Positions 1 to 6,462 of a stretch of 9,105 bases of DNA are shown here, piece by piece. How positions within the stretch are numbered: the stretch's first letter is position 1; each line of letters opens with the position of its first letter. The notes beneath the pieces were generated by a model. That model was not told where the DNA came from. It saw nothing but the letters and a program-made list of their open reading frames with translations, and did no database searches. A program made the position numbers and the translations under genes. The DNA lies in assembly GCA_905215225.1 (NCBI GenBank), contig CAJMPM010000053.1, positions 1 through 9,105 of the forward strand. The letters are read 5' to 3'. This DNA is from an uncultured bacterium. Lineage in GTDB: Bacteria; Actinomycetota; Coriobacteriia; Coriobacteriales; Coriobacteriaceae.

Positions 1-1058
1 CCCTTCTTGGATGCAAAGCGGTCCTTGACGCGACCGAAGAACGCCTTGAGCTTCGCGTTGCTGGTAAAGTTCATGACCAGGATCAGCACGATGGCGTAGA
101 TGAGCATGCGGTAGTCCGAGAACTGACGGAGCAGCTCGGGAAGCACCGTGAGCAGCGCCGCCGCGATGACGGAGCCGCGCATATTGCCCAGACCGCCCAG
201 GACCACGAACACCAGGATGAGGATGGACGTGTTGAAGTCGAACTTGGTGGCGGAAAGCTGCGAGAAGTTACCGCCGAAGAGAGCTCCGGCAGCACCGGCG
301 AGGGCAGCGGAAACCACGAAGGCGATCATGCGGTACTGGGTGACGGAGATGCCCACGGACTCGGCAGCGATCTTGTTGTCGCGCACGGCCATGATGGCAC
401 GACCGGTACGGCTGCGAACCAGGTTGAGTACAATCACGAGCGCAACCATGACCAGGATGGCACCGGCGAGGAAGGTCGAGTACGTCGACACACCCGAGGC
501 GCCCTGCGCGCCCTTGATGATGGCGGTGCCGTCCTCGAGCAGGTGCAGGTCGTCGATCGTAGAGTTGCCCGTGATGTTAAAGATCACGTGCAGGCCGCGG
601 GAGTCGACGCCCACGATGAGGCAGGTGACGATCTCCTTGATGATCTCGCCAAAAGCCAGGGTCACGATAGCCAGGTAATCGCCGCTCAGGCGAAGGACCG
701 GGATACCGATCAAGAAGCCCAGGATGGCAGCAGCGAAGGCGCCGACCACGATGCTGATGATAAGGCGCACCGGATCGGAGGGAACGGCGCTCTCAAGGGC
801 GACCGCGGTGACGATGCCCGTGTAGGCGCCGACGCTCATAAAGCCCGCATGGCCCAGCGACAGATCGCCCGCGATGCCGACGACAAGGTTGAGGGAAATG
901 GCCATGACGATGTAGGCCGTGATGGGAACCAACTGACCGGCGATCATGCGCGGAATCATGTGGTGCGACTGCATAAAGAACACGATGGCGAACGCCACAA
1001 GGCACATGGCGTACGTAACAAAGTCGTGACGCGTCTGCTTGTCTTTAAGAAACTTCAT
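1..1058 (-). CDS. livM: LivM-type branched-chain amino acid ABC permease (3' end beyond window)
   Basis: Second membrane subunit of a branched-chain amino acid (Liv/HAAT) importer, forming the inner-membrane channel with LivH. Reading starts at the ATG at 1058-1056 (MKFLKDKQTRHDF) and stays open for 352 codons to the left edge, so the stop codon lies outside. LivM proteins are usually about 320-420 residues, so most of the gene is here. Hydrophobic segments alternate along its length. The LivM-typical stretch ISLNLVVGIAGDLSLGHAGF lies at about residues 54-73, and the cytoplasmic loop VRDNKIAAESVGI at about 222-234 is where these permeases contact the ATPase. The loop around residues 150-190 lacks the Gly-rich sequence I expect in LivM. 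Only 9 bases separate it from the livH stop. Its ribosome site TAGGTGA overlaps that stop codon, so the two genes are probably translationally coupled. Family assignment is secure; the exact substrate is inferred. Confidence 0.93.
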   Translation of the reverse strand, partial: MKFLKDKQTRHDFVTYAMCLVAFAIVFFMQSHHMIPRMIAGQLVPITAYIVMAISLNLVVGIAGDLSLGHAGFMSVGAYTGIVTAVALESAVPSDPVRLIISIVVGAFAAAILGFLIGIPVLRLSGDYLAIVTLAFGEIIKEIVTCLIVGVDSRGLHVIFNITGNSTIDDLHLLEDGTAIIKGAQGASGVSTYSTFLAGAILVMVALVIVLNLVRSRTGRAIMAVRDNKIAAESVGISVTQYRMIAFVVSAALAGAAGALFGGNFSQLSATKFDFNTSILILVFVVLGGLGNMRGSVIAAALLTVLPELLRQFSDYRMLIYAIVLILVMNFTSNAKLKAFFGRVKDRFASKK

Positions 1059-1067
1059 AACGCTCAC

Positions 1068-1949
1068 CTACACCTTCTCGGGGACGTACTTGCCCAAGAG
1101 GCCGGCAGGCTTGACGAGCAGGACGATGATCAAAACACCAAAGACGATGGAGTTGGCAAGGCTCGTGGAAATGTAGGCCTGCGCCATCGCCTCGATGATG
1201 CCGATGAGAATGCCGCCGACAAAGGCGCCGGGGATGGAGCCGATGCCACCGAAGACGGCGGCGTCGAAGGCCTTGATGCCAGGCATGGCGCCCGTCGTAG
1301 GCTGCAGCACCGGCGAGTAGGAGCACAGCAGCACGCCGGCGATGGCGGCAAGGGCAGAGCCGATGGCAAACGTCATCGAGATGGTGCGGTTGACGTTGAT
1401 GCCCATGAGCTGAGCGGCGGCCTTGTCCTCGGACACGGCGCGCATGGCCTTGCCCATCTTGGTCTTACCTGTAAAGAACATCAGGCCGGCCATGATAACC
1501 AGGCAGGCGACGATGGTGACGAGCGAGACGGCGCTTACGTTGAACTTGGCCAAGAACTCCGGCACCTGGAAGGTGACGAGCGAAGTGAAGTTCTTGGGCG
1601 TGGCGCCCCACAGAAGCTGCGCGGCGTTCTGCTGGAAGTAATACACGCCGATAGCCGTGATCAGAACGGCCAGCGGGCCCGCCTGACGCAGCGGCTTATA
1701 GGCCAGACCCTCGATGAGAACACCGAGAACGGTACAGACCACACAAGAGAGAACTACAGATGCCCAGCCCGGGAGGCCGAGATACGACGTGGCGCAGAAC
1801 GAGACATAGGCACCGACCATGATGACGTCGCCGTGAGCGAAGTTCAGCATCTTGGCGATACCGTAGACCATGGTGTAGCCCAACGCGATGATGGCGTAGA
1901 CGCTGCCCATGGACAGGCCGTTGACCAGGTATTGGATAAAGACCGTCAT
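1068..1949 (-). CDS. livH: LivH-type branched-chain amino acid ABC permease
   Basis: First membrane subunit of the Liv importer, 293 residues, a normal length for LivH. It opens MTVFIQYLVNGLSMGSVYAI and continues with ALGYTMVYGIAKMLNFAHGD, the characteristic LivH N-terminus. The ATPase-contact loop RAVSEDKAAAQLMGI is at about residue 183, and the conserved region AFDAAVFGGIGSIPGAFVGG lies in the last quarter. The frame stays open upstream to 2042. I chose the ATG at 1949-1947 because the AAAGGGGG ribosome site lies 9 bases before it. The ATG at 1958 directly abuts that site, and the upstream extension reads through RNA hairpins with no family similarity. The gene lies between livK (139-base gap with two stem-loops) and livM (9-base gap) and is presumably co-transcribed with both. 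Confidence 0.94.
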   Translation of the reverse strand: MTVFIQYLVNGLSMGSVYAIIALGYTMVYGIAKMLNFAHGDVIMVGAYVSFCATSYLGLPGWASVVLSCVVCTVLGVLIEGLAYKPLRQAGPLAVLITAIGVYYFQQNAAQLLWGATPKNFTSLVTFQVPEFLAKFNVSAVSLVTIVACLVIMAGLMFFTGKTKMGKAMRAVSEDKAAAQLMGINVNRTISMTFAIGSALAAIAGVLLCSYSPVLQPTTGAMPGIKAFDAAVFGGIGSIPGAFVGGILIGIIEAMAQAYISTSLANSIVFGVLIIVLLVKPAGLLGKYVPEKV

Positions 1950-1995
1950 GTTCCACATCCCCCTTTCGAATAGGTTTCCAGTTGATGTATGAAAC

Positions 1996-2015
1996 AGGGA
2001 CGTTACATCGTCCCT
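1996..2015 (-). promoter_or_regulatory. Stem-loop in livK-livH intergenic transcript (proximal to livH)
   Basis: Perfect 7-bp arms AGGGACG (1996-2002) and CGTCCCT (2009-2015) surround a 6-base loop. In the minus-strand transcript the stem is followed by GTTTC, too little U for a convincing terminator. It could be a weak terminator, an attenuator or an mRNA-stabilising hairpin ahead of livH. Confidence 0.45.
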
Positions 2016-2025
2016 AGATACCAAG

Positions 2026-2057
2026 CAAGCAGGGAAGGCCAAAACCTCCCCTGCTTG
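2026..2057 (-). promoter_or_regulatory. Stable 13-bp stem-loop just after livK, likely mRNA stabiliser or partial terminator
   Basis: In the minus-strand RNA, CAAGCAGGGGAGG pairs with CCUUCCCUGCUUG over 13 bp with a single G-U pair and a 6-base loop. On the plus strand the same position is an A-C mismatch, so the structure fits minus-strand RNA, the direction of the liv transcript. It begins 31 bases after the livK stop and has no U-run. Hairpins after binding-protein genes are known in other ABC operons to keep the binding protein more abundant than the permeases; applying that here is inference. Confidence 0.6.
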
Positions 2058-2088
2058 GGATCAAAACCGCTCTATGTAAGGCGGCCAG

Positions 2089-3276
2089 TTAGGCCTGTAC
2101 GTACTTGCCGTCGGTGATGACGTACGCCGTGGGCTCCTTCTGGACCTGGCCCTTATCGTTCCTGGTGAGCTTGCCGGTCAGACCGTCAACGGTAATCTTG
2201 AGCATAGCCTTGGACAGCTTCTCGGCGGCCTCGGTCGGGTCGGCGTCGACACCAAGACCGGCCTCCTTGAGGGCCTCGGCCACCGCGTGCACGCCGTCGT
2301 AGGCGTCGGCGGCAAACTGGTCGGGGGTATCGCCGTACTTATCTTTGTAAGCGTTGACGAAGTCGGCGTTCTTCTCGTCGTCGGCGGAGAACGGGGTCAT
2401 GAGCAGCAGACCCTCGGCAAGAGAGGTGTCGAAGCCCTCAACGCCCAGGATGCCGTCCATGCCGTCGCAGCCCATCATCTTGACGTCGTAGCCCATGTCC
2501 TTGGCGTTCTTGAGCAGGACGGACGCCGGCGTGTAGTAGATCGGCGCAAAGATCATGGTGGCGCCGGCTTGCTTGGCCTTGGTCAGCTGGTTGGTAAAGC
2601 TCGTGGCGGAGTCGTCCTTAAAGGTCTCCTCGTCGACAATCTCGAGCTTGGACTCAGCGGCCTGGGCCTTAAAGGAATCTGCGATGCCCGAAGAATAGGC
2701 GTCGCCGGAGTTATAGAACAGCACGAACTTCTCGTCCGCATATTTCTCTGCCAGGAACTTGGCAGCGTTGACACCCTGGTTGGGGTCGGTGAAGCAAACC
2801 TGGAAGACGCAATCCTTGCCGTCGGTGACGTCCTCGGAGGACGCGGACGGGGTGATCATGAACGTCTTGGGGTCGTTACCGCACTCTGCGGCAACGGCAA
2901 CCGACGCACCCGTGGTGGTCGGACCGACGAGGGCCTGCATGCCCCAGTCGAGCAGGGTGTTGAAGGCGTTGACGGCCTTCTCGCCATCGGCCTGGTCGTC
3001 CTCGGCCTTGCTGGCAAGCGGCAGCTCCTTGGTCGAGAAATCCTTGCAGCCAAGCTCGACACCCTGGGTAACGGACTTGCCGTAGGACGCGTTGGCGCCG
3101 GTCAGCGGGCCGATGGTGCCGATCTTAAACGAAGCGTCGCTCGAAGCGGAACCGCTGTCGCCGCCGTTGGAGGAGCAGCCAGCTAGAATGGACATCGCCC
3201 CCAGACCTGCTGCGCTCGCGATAACGCTCCTGCGATTCATAACAGGGTTCAATGACTTACCGGTGAGGCTCGACAT
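2089..3276 (-). CDS. livK: Branched-chain amino acid-binding lipoprotein (ABC transporter, LivK/LivJ type)
   Basis: Extracellular substrate-binding protein of the Liv importer, 395 residues, periplasmic-binding-protein type I fold (Peripla_BP_6 family). The N-terminus has a basic stretch (NRRSVIAS), a hydrophobic segment and a lipobox ILAGC with Cys34 as the predicted lipidated residue, followed by a Ser/Gly-rich linker. The mature part begins FKIGTIGPLTGANASYGKS, the family's opening strand and ligand-loop region. AADAYDGVHAVAEAL near residue 320 and the C-terminal GLTGKLTRNDKGQVQKEPTAY are also typical. The start at 3276 is supported by AGGAGAG 4 bases upstream; the internal ATG at 3240 has no ribosome site. 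The twin-arginine pair resembles a weak Tat signal but fits an ordinary lipoprotein signal as well. First gene of the operon. Ligand specificity (Leu/Ile/Val or another compound) cannot be read from the sequence. Confidence 0.93.
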   Translation of the reverse strand: MSSLTGKSLNPVMNRRSVIASAAGLGAMSILAGCSSNGGDSGSASSDASFKIGTIGPLTGANASYGKSVTQGVELGCKDFSTKELPLASKAEDDQADGEKAVNAFNTLLDWGMQALVGPTTTGASVAVAAECGNDPKTFMITPSASSEDVTDGKDCVFQVCFTDPNQGVNAAKFLAEKYADEKFVLFYNSGDAYSSGIADSFKAQAAESKLEIVDEETFKDDSATSFTNQLTKAKQAGATMIFAPIYYTPASVLLKNAKDMGYDVKMMGCDGMDGILGVEGFDTSLAEGLLLMTPFSADDEKNADFVNAYKDKYGDTPDQFAADAYDGVHAVAEALKEAGLGVDADPTEAAEKLSKAMLKITVDGLTGKLTRNDKGQVQKEPTAYVITDGKYVQA

Positions 3277-3297
3277 GCGGCTCTCCTCTCAAATCTC

Positions 3298-3343
3298 GTC
3301 GGGTTTCGGTTACCCGACAGGCCATCCTTCGCCGTGTTCGGCG
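3298..3343 (-). promoter_or_regulatory. Two hairpins in the livK 5' leader
   Basis: A 7-bp perfect hairpin has arms GTCGGGT (3298-3304) and ACCCGAC (3312-3318) and a 7-base loop. A 5-bp hairpin CGCCG-TGTT-CGGCG lies at 3330-3343. Both fall in the roughly 100-nt leader between the predicted promoter and the livK ribosome site; the first ends about 8 bases before the AGGAG. They may affect translation or mRNA stability. No known riboswitch class was recognised. Confidence 0.45.
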
Positions 3344-3370
3344 TTCGCAAAATAGTAGACGCTTTAGTTG

Positions 3371-3399
3371 AGAAAAGTGGCGATTATTTCAACTTTTCT
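3371..3399. promoter_or_regulatory. Operator-like inverted repeat centred on the livK -10 box
   Basis: Perfect 8-bp arms AGAAAAGT (3371-3378) and ACTTTTCT (3392-3399) lie 21 bp apart start to start, two helical turns. The predicted livK -10 box (3383-3388) sits in the middle. This geometry suits a dimeric repressor, but the regulator is unknown and the region is AT-rich, which raises the chance of coincidence. Confidence 0.45.
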
Positions 3400-3412
3400 T
3401 TTGTTTTGTCCA
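3383..3412 (-). promoter_or_regulatory. Predicted sigma-70-type promoter of the liv operon
   Basis: On the minus strand, TGGACA (-35, complement of 3407-3412; 5 of 6 to consensus) is followed after 18 bases by AATAAT (-10, complement of 3383-3388; 5 of 6). TGA immediately before it gives an extended -10. Transcription would start near 3376, leaving a leader of about 100 nt before livK. It lies in a strikingly AT-rich patch (about 3344-3500) in an otherwise GC-rich window. The patch also holds the perfect 10-bp palindrome CATAATTATG at 3419-3428, just upstream of the -35. Confidence 0.6.
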
Positions 3413-3547
3413 TTTATCCATAATTATGCGTATTTCTATCGGTTTATGCAGTTTAGCCACTTTATTATGTGAAAGTAATATTTCCATTCTGTTACAAGCG
3501 CCCCTGCCCTGATTAAAACACCCTCACCGGTCGCGTTTTGTACGCAC

Positions 3548-3855
3548 CTAGGCGGCGATGTACTTGCCGCCCTGAATCACATATGCCGTAGCGGGCTTTT
3601 CAACCTGGCCCTTGTCGTTCCACGTCAGCTCGCCCGTCAGGCCCTCGATCTTGATCTTGCGCATGGCCTTGGTCGGCTGGTTGATAAAGCTCGTGGAGGA
3701 GTCGTCCTTAAAGGTCTCGGTATCGACGATGTCGAGCTTGGATGCCTTGGCCTGCTCGGCAAAGGCATCGGCGATCTCGCCCGAGACGGCGACGGCGGCA
3801 CCGGTGGTGACGGAGCCGACGAGCGCCTGCATGCCCCAGTCGCACAGGGCAAACC
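3548..3855 (-). pseudogene. Remnant of a second LivK-like binding-protein gene
   Basis: About 100 codons, clearly paralogous to the intact livK next door, read in the same direction. Three separated blocks of a binding protein are joined in one frame. DWGMQALVGSVTTGAAVAV matches LivK residues 110-128. IADAFAEQAKASKLDIVDT through INQPTKA matches about 198-234. MRKIKIEGLTGELTWNDKG to the TAG stop at 3550-3548 matches 358-395. Missing are the first ~104 residues (signal peptide, lipobox, first lobe), about 67 residues after the first block and 123 after the second. DNA identity to livK is high in places, for example the 18 bases gtcgtccttaaaggtctc occur in both. There is no ribosome site or proper start, and an in-frame TAA lies at 3883-3881. 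A functional micro-protein starting at the ATG at 3832 is possible but unlikely, as it could neither be exported nor fold as a binding protein. Confidence 0.85.
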
Positions 3856-3990
3856 TTATGGTGCAAACGTTGACAGTTTGTTACGGAAGTTCGTTTGTAG
3901 TGAGCATGTTTCCAATGTTTCCGCAGCGTTTCGGGGGTGCCGTTTTGTGCGACTCCTGTTGCCTGGCGAGCACGCGTCCTCGGTTCACGC

Positions 3991-3996
3991 TAGAAT
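3991..3996 (+). promoter_or_regulatory. hom: Possible -10 box for hom
   Basis: TAGAAT matches 5 of 6 positions of the -10 consensus and would give a leader of about 48 nt before hom. No good -35 hexamer lies at the right distance. An alternative -10, TATAAG at 4026-4031, also lacks a partner and would leave a very short leader. Confidence 0.3.
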
Positions 3997-4050
3997 GCAC
4001 TCAACCTTTAAGCGGTTAATCCATCTATAAGATGCACGAAGGAGCTATCT

Positions 4051-5394
4051 ATGAGCGAACCCCTGCGCACCGTGAACGTCGGTCTGATCGGTCTGGGAAC
4101 CGTCGGCGGCGGCGTGGCCCGTCTGATCAAGAGCCACCACGATGAGTACCTGGCAGCCTACGGCATCGACCTTAAGCTGACCCGCGCCTGCGCGCTTGCT
4201 TGGGAGCAGGCCGAGGCGGCAGGCATTGAGCGCGAGGCCTTTACGAGTGACTGGCACGACGTCGTCACCGACCCCGCCGTCGACATCGTCGTCGAGCTGA
4301 TCGGCGGCGAGCATCCCGCAACCGAGATCTTTACCACTGCCTTTGAGCACGGCAAGCACGTCGTCTCCGCCAACAAGGCCCTGCTGGGCCGTCACGTCGA
4401 GACGCTTGCCGAGAAGGCGCGTGCGTGCGGCGTGCAGATTAAGTGCGAGGCCAGCTGCGGCGGCGGCATCCCCATCGTGAGCACGCTTGAGCACGACCTG
4501 GTGGGCAACAAGATCCTGACCATCGCCGGCATTCTCAACGGCACCACCAACTACATCCTGTCGCGCATGGACGCCGAGGGCGCCGATTACGCCGACGTGC
4601 TCGCCGACGCCCAGGCCAAGGGCTACGCCGAGGCCGACCCGTCCGCCGACGTCGACGGCTTCGACGCCGCCAGCAAGACGGCAATCCTCGCTTCCATCGG
4701 CTTTGGCACCCGCGTGACCACCGATGACGTATATCAGCAGGGCATCCGCACCATCGGTGCCGAGGACATCGCTCAGGCCCGCGAGCTCGGCTATACCATC
4801 AAGCTGCTGGGCATCGCCCGCAACACCGACGCCGGCGTTGACGTTCGTGTGCACCCCACGCTCATCCCGGCAGACCATATGCTCGCCAAGGTCAACGGCG
4901 CCATGAACGCCGTCTACGTGGTGGGTGACGCCGTGGGCGAAACCATGTTCTACGGTGCCGGCGCAGGCTCCTTCCCCACCGCGAGCGCCGTCGTGGGCGA
5001 TATCCTGTCGCTCTCCGAGCAGATTAGCCGCGGCGTGGCTCCGCTGCCCGAGATTGAGCCCTATGGTCACAACCTCGCCTTTAAGCCCATGGACGAGCTC
5101 CAGACCAAGTACTATGTGCGCCTGAAGGTCGCCGACCGCGTGGGCGCCCTGTCCGAGACGGTCGACATCTTTGCCAAGCACAACATCTCGATCTCGCTCA
5201 TCAACCAGGTCGAGGACGGCAAGTCGGGCGTCAGCGATGCCTGCTCGGTCATCTTCCTGACGCACCGCGCACTCGAGAAGGACGTCCAGGCTGCCGCCGC
5301 CGAGCTTGCCAGCGTCGACTGCGTGGCCGAGGTCGCCAACGTCCTTCGCATCGAGGACGTCGAGGCATGGACCGAAGGCGTCATGGCCAACTAG
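4051..5394 (+). CDS. hom: Homoserine dehydrogenase with C-terminal ACT domain
   Basis: Reduces L-aspartate-4-semialdehyde to L-homoserine with NAD(P)H, the branch point to threonine, methionine and isoleucine; cytoplasmic. It has 447 residues, the usual length for the monofunctional enzyme with regulatory domain. The Rossmann motif GLGTVG is at residues 14-19 and the cofactor-loop SANKALL at 106-112. The family signature GILNGTTNYI is at 160-169, followed by YAEADPSADVDGFDAASK at 192-209. In the latter, Glu194, Asp200, Asp205 and Lys209 correspond by spacing to the substrate-binding and catalytic residues of yeast Hom6. YGAGAGSFPTASAVVGD follows further on. An ACT domain (about 354-430, starting YYVRLKVADRVGALSETVD) is the usual site of allosteric control, typically by threonine. 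Start fixed by GAAGGAG 6 bases upstream. Transcribed alone, divergent from the liv operon and ended by a strong terminator. No thrB, thrC or lysC is adjacent within the window. Confidence 0.97.
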   Translation: MSEPLRTVNVGLIGLGTVGGGVARLIKSHHDEYLAAYGIDLKLTRACALAWEQAEAAGIEREAFTSDWHDVVTDPAVDIVVELIGGEHPATEIFTTAFEHGKHVVSANKALLGRHVETLAEKARACGVQIKCEASCGGGIPIVSTLEHDLVGNKILTIAGILNGTTNYILSRMDAEGADYADVLADAQAKGYAEADPSADVDGFDAASKTAILASIGFGTRVTTDDVYQQGIRTIGAEDIAQARELGYTIKLLGIARNTDAGVDVRVHPTLIPADHMLAKVNGAMNAVYVVGDAVGETMFYGAGAGSFPTASAVVGDILSLSEQISRGVAPLPEIEPYGHNLAFKPMDELQTKYYVRLKVADRVGALSETVDIFAKHNISISLINQVEDGKSGVSDACSVIFLTHRALEKDVQAAAAELASVDCVAEVANVLRIEDVEAWTEGVMAN

Positions 5395-5424
5395 CCTGAT
5401 TCTCGGCAAATCAAATAACGCATG

Positions 5425-5459
5425 AGGGGCTCCCGTCCGATTGGATGGGAGCCCCTTTT
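5425..5459 (+). terminator. Intrinsic terminator after hom
   Basis: GGGGCTCCC (5426-5434) pairs perfectly with GGGAGCCCC (5447-5455). The stem continues inward through GTCC/GGAT (one G-U pair) to a 4-base GATT loop, giving about 13 bp, and is followed by TTTT. It lies 30 bases after the hom stop. An A-T pair extends the base on the outer side. Confidence 0.93.
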
Positions 5460-5503
5460 AGTTGCATCTTTTGCACGAAGTGGTCGACTAACGTTTGAAC
5501 AAC

Positions 5504-5533
5504 TTGACCGTTCGTCAACAACCGTGGATACCG
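5504..5533 (+). promoter_or_regulatory. Possible SDR promoter with overlapping palindrome
   Basis: TTGACC (5504-5509; 5 of 6 to the -35 consensus) is followed after 18 bases by the weak -10 candidate GATACC (5528-5533). The -35 lies inside an inverted repeat TTGAC-N5-GTCAA (5504-5518), the type of small palindrome bound by TetR- or MarR-family regulators. Promoter strength and the existence of a regulator are inference. Confidence 0.35.
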
Positions 5534-5615
5534 TTTACCGATATGCGGCGTCAGCTGTTTTTTGCCGCCACTATGCTGTGCTGCAAGTATCCATCCGCAT
5601 AAGAGAGGAAGCGAT

Positions 5616-6365
5616 ATGCTGCTCGAGGGCAAGAAAGCAATCATCACCGGAGGCACGCGCGGTATCGGCTATGCCATCGCCTGCCGTTTTATCGAGGAGG
5701 GCGCCGCCGTCACCGTCTTTGGCTCGCGTCAAGAGACCGCCGATGCGGCCGTTGAGAAGCTGACAGCCGCCTATCCCGACGCCAAGGTCTGGGGCCGCTC
5801 CTGCGACCTCACCTCACTCGAAGCCGTGACTGAGGCCTTTACCCAGGCTGCAGCCGACATGGGCGGCTTGGACACGGTCGTCAACAACGCCGGCATCTCC
5901 CAGCGCTCGCCCCTTTTGGATTACACGGCAGAAGAGTTTGCAAAGGTCATGGACCTCAATGTCGTCGCCGTCTTTAATGGTCACCAGGCTGCCGCCAAGA
6001 TCATGACCGCGGCCGGCCACGGCGGCACCATCACCACCACGAGTTCAATGGTCGCCAAGTATGGCCAGCCCTCCGGCGGCGGCTATCCTACGTCCAAGTT
6101 TGCCGTCAACGGCATGGTCCAGTCGCTCTCGCGCGAGCTCGCCCCCATGGGTATTCGCGTCAATGCCGTCGCGCCTGGCGTAACCAAGACCGATATGGTC
6201 GCCAACCTGCCCGAAGAGGTTATTAAGCCCATCATCGCCACCATTCCCCTGGGACGCATGGGCGAGCCCGAGGATGTCGCCAACGCCTTCGATTTCCTAG
6301 CGAGCGACATGTCATCCTATGTCACGGGCGCCGTGCTCCCCGTCGACGGAGCCGCCCGTTCCTAA
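5616..6365 (+). CDS. Short-chain dehydrogenase/reductase (classical SDR, FabG-like)
   Basis: NAD(P)H-dependent oxidoreductase of the classical SDR family, 249 residues, a typical length. The cofactor motif TGGTRGIG is at residues 11-18. Ser37-Arg38 after the second strand suggest NADP(H) preference. Further motifs are CDLTS (63-67), NNAG (90-93), Asn115, Ser144, and Tyr157-x-x-x-Lys161 (YPTSK), so the full Asn-Ser-Tyr-Lys catalytic set is present. The C-terminus SSYVTGAVLPVDGAA is characteristic of FabG and related enzymes. The frame is open upstream to 5562, but the ATG at 5616 has AGAGGA 6 bases before it and matches where SDR proteins begin. Substrate is unknown: 3-oxoacyl-ACP, a sugar alcohol or a steroid/bile acid are all possible, the last because Collinsella species are known to carry hydroxysteroid dehydrogenases of this family. 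It is alone, not in a fatty-acid gene cluster, which argues mildly against the housekeeping FabG. Confidence 0.92.
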   Translation: MLLEGKKAIITGGTRGIGYAIACRFIEEGAAVTVFGSRQETADAAVEKLTAAYPDAKVWGRSCDLTSLEAVTEAFTQAAADMGGLDTVVNNAGISQRSPLLDYTAEEFAKVMDLNVVAVFNGHQAAAKIMTAAGHGGTITTTSSMVAKYGQPSGGGYPTSKFAVNGMVQSLSRELAPMGIRVNAVAPGVTKTDMVANLPEEVIKPIIATIPLGRMGEPEDVANAFDFLASDMSSYVTGAVLPVDGAARS

Positions 6366-6410
6366 GGGGCCACAAGCCACGACTTCGAACCTCAACGAGG
6401 CCCAACGCAA

Positions 6411-6449
6411 AAGGCGCGCTGTCTGCATCAACCGCAGGCAGCGCGCCTT
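6411..6449 (+). terminator. Stem-loop terminator after the SDR gene, possibly bidirectional
   Basis: AAGGCGCGCTG (6411-6421) pairs with CAGCGCGCCTT (6439-6449). The stem continues inward to 16 bp with one G-U pair, closing a 7-base loop. On the plus strand it is followed by CTTCTTCTGTTT, and on the minus strand by TTGCG after the stem-end TT, so both sides have only modest T-tracts. It lies between convergent genes and could stop transcription from both sides, although the antiporter stop is about 200 bases away. Confidence 0.75.
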
Positions 6450-6462
6450 CTTCTGTTTGAAG

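Noticed and set aside
543..1973. Long plus-strand open frame (476 codons) opposite livH and livM
   Set aside because: Composition is dominated by Asp, Gly, His and Arg, as expected from the antisense of a GC-rich gene. The opposite strand encodes two well-recognised permeases, and no domain is visible in this frame.
2287..3186. 299-codon plus-strand open frame opposite livK
   Set aside because: Val/Gly/Leu-rich antisense shadow of livK without recognisable motifs.
3209..3240. Tat signal on LivK from the Arg-Arg pair after Met13
   Set aside because: Motif NRRSVI is a weak match, and the upstream ATG has the ribosome site. The lipobox with Cys34 fits a lipoprotein signal, so Tat export cannot be supported.
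3870..3875. Perfect -35 hexamer TTGACA upstream of hom
   Set aside because: No -10-like hexamer occurs 16-19 bases downstream. It lies within a small CAAAC/GTTTG inverted repeat but cannot be called a promoter.
3906..4019. Short plus-strand open frame (MFPMFPQRF...) ahead of hom, a possible leader peptide
   Set aside because: No ribosome site and no run of Thr, Ile or Met codons as expected for an attenuator peptide of this pathway. It is the tail of a frame antisense to the livK remnant.
4045..5409. 454-codon minus-strand open frame opposite hom
   Set aside because: Mirror frame produced by G/C-ending codons of hom. It has no recognisable family, and hom matches its family along its whole length.
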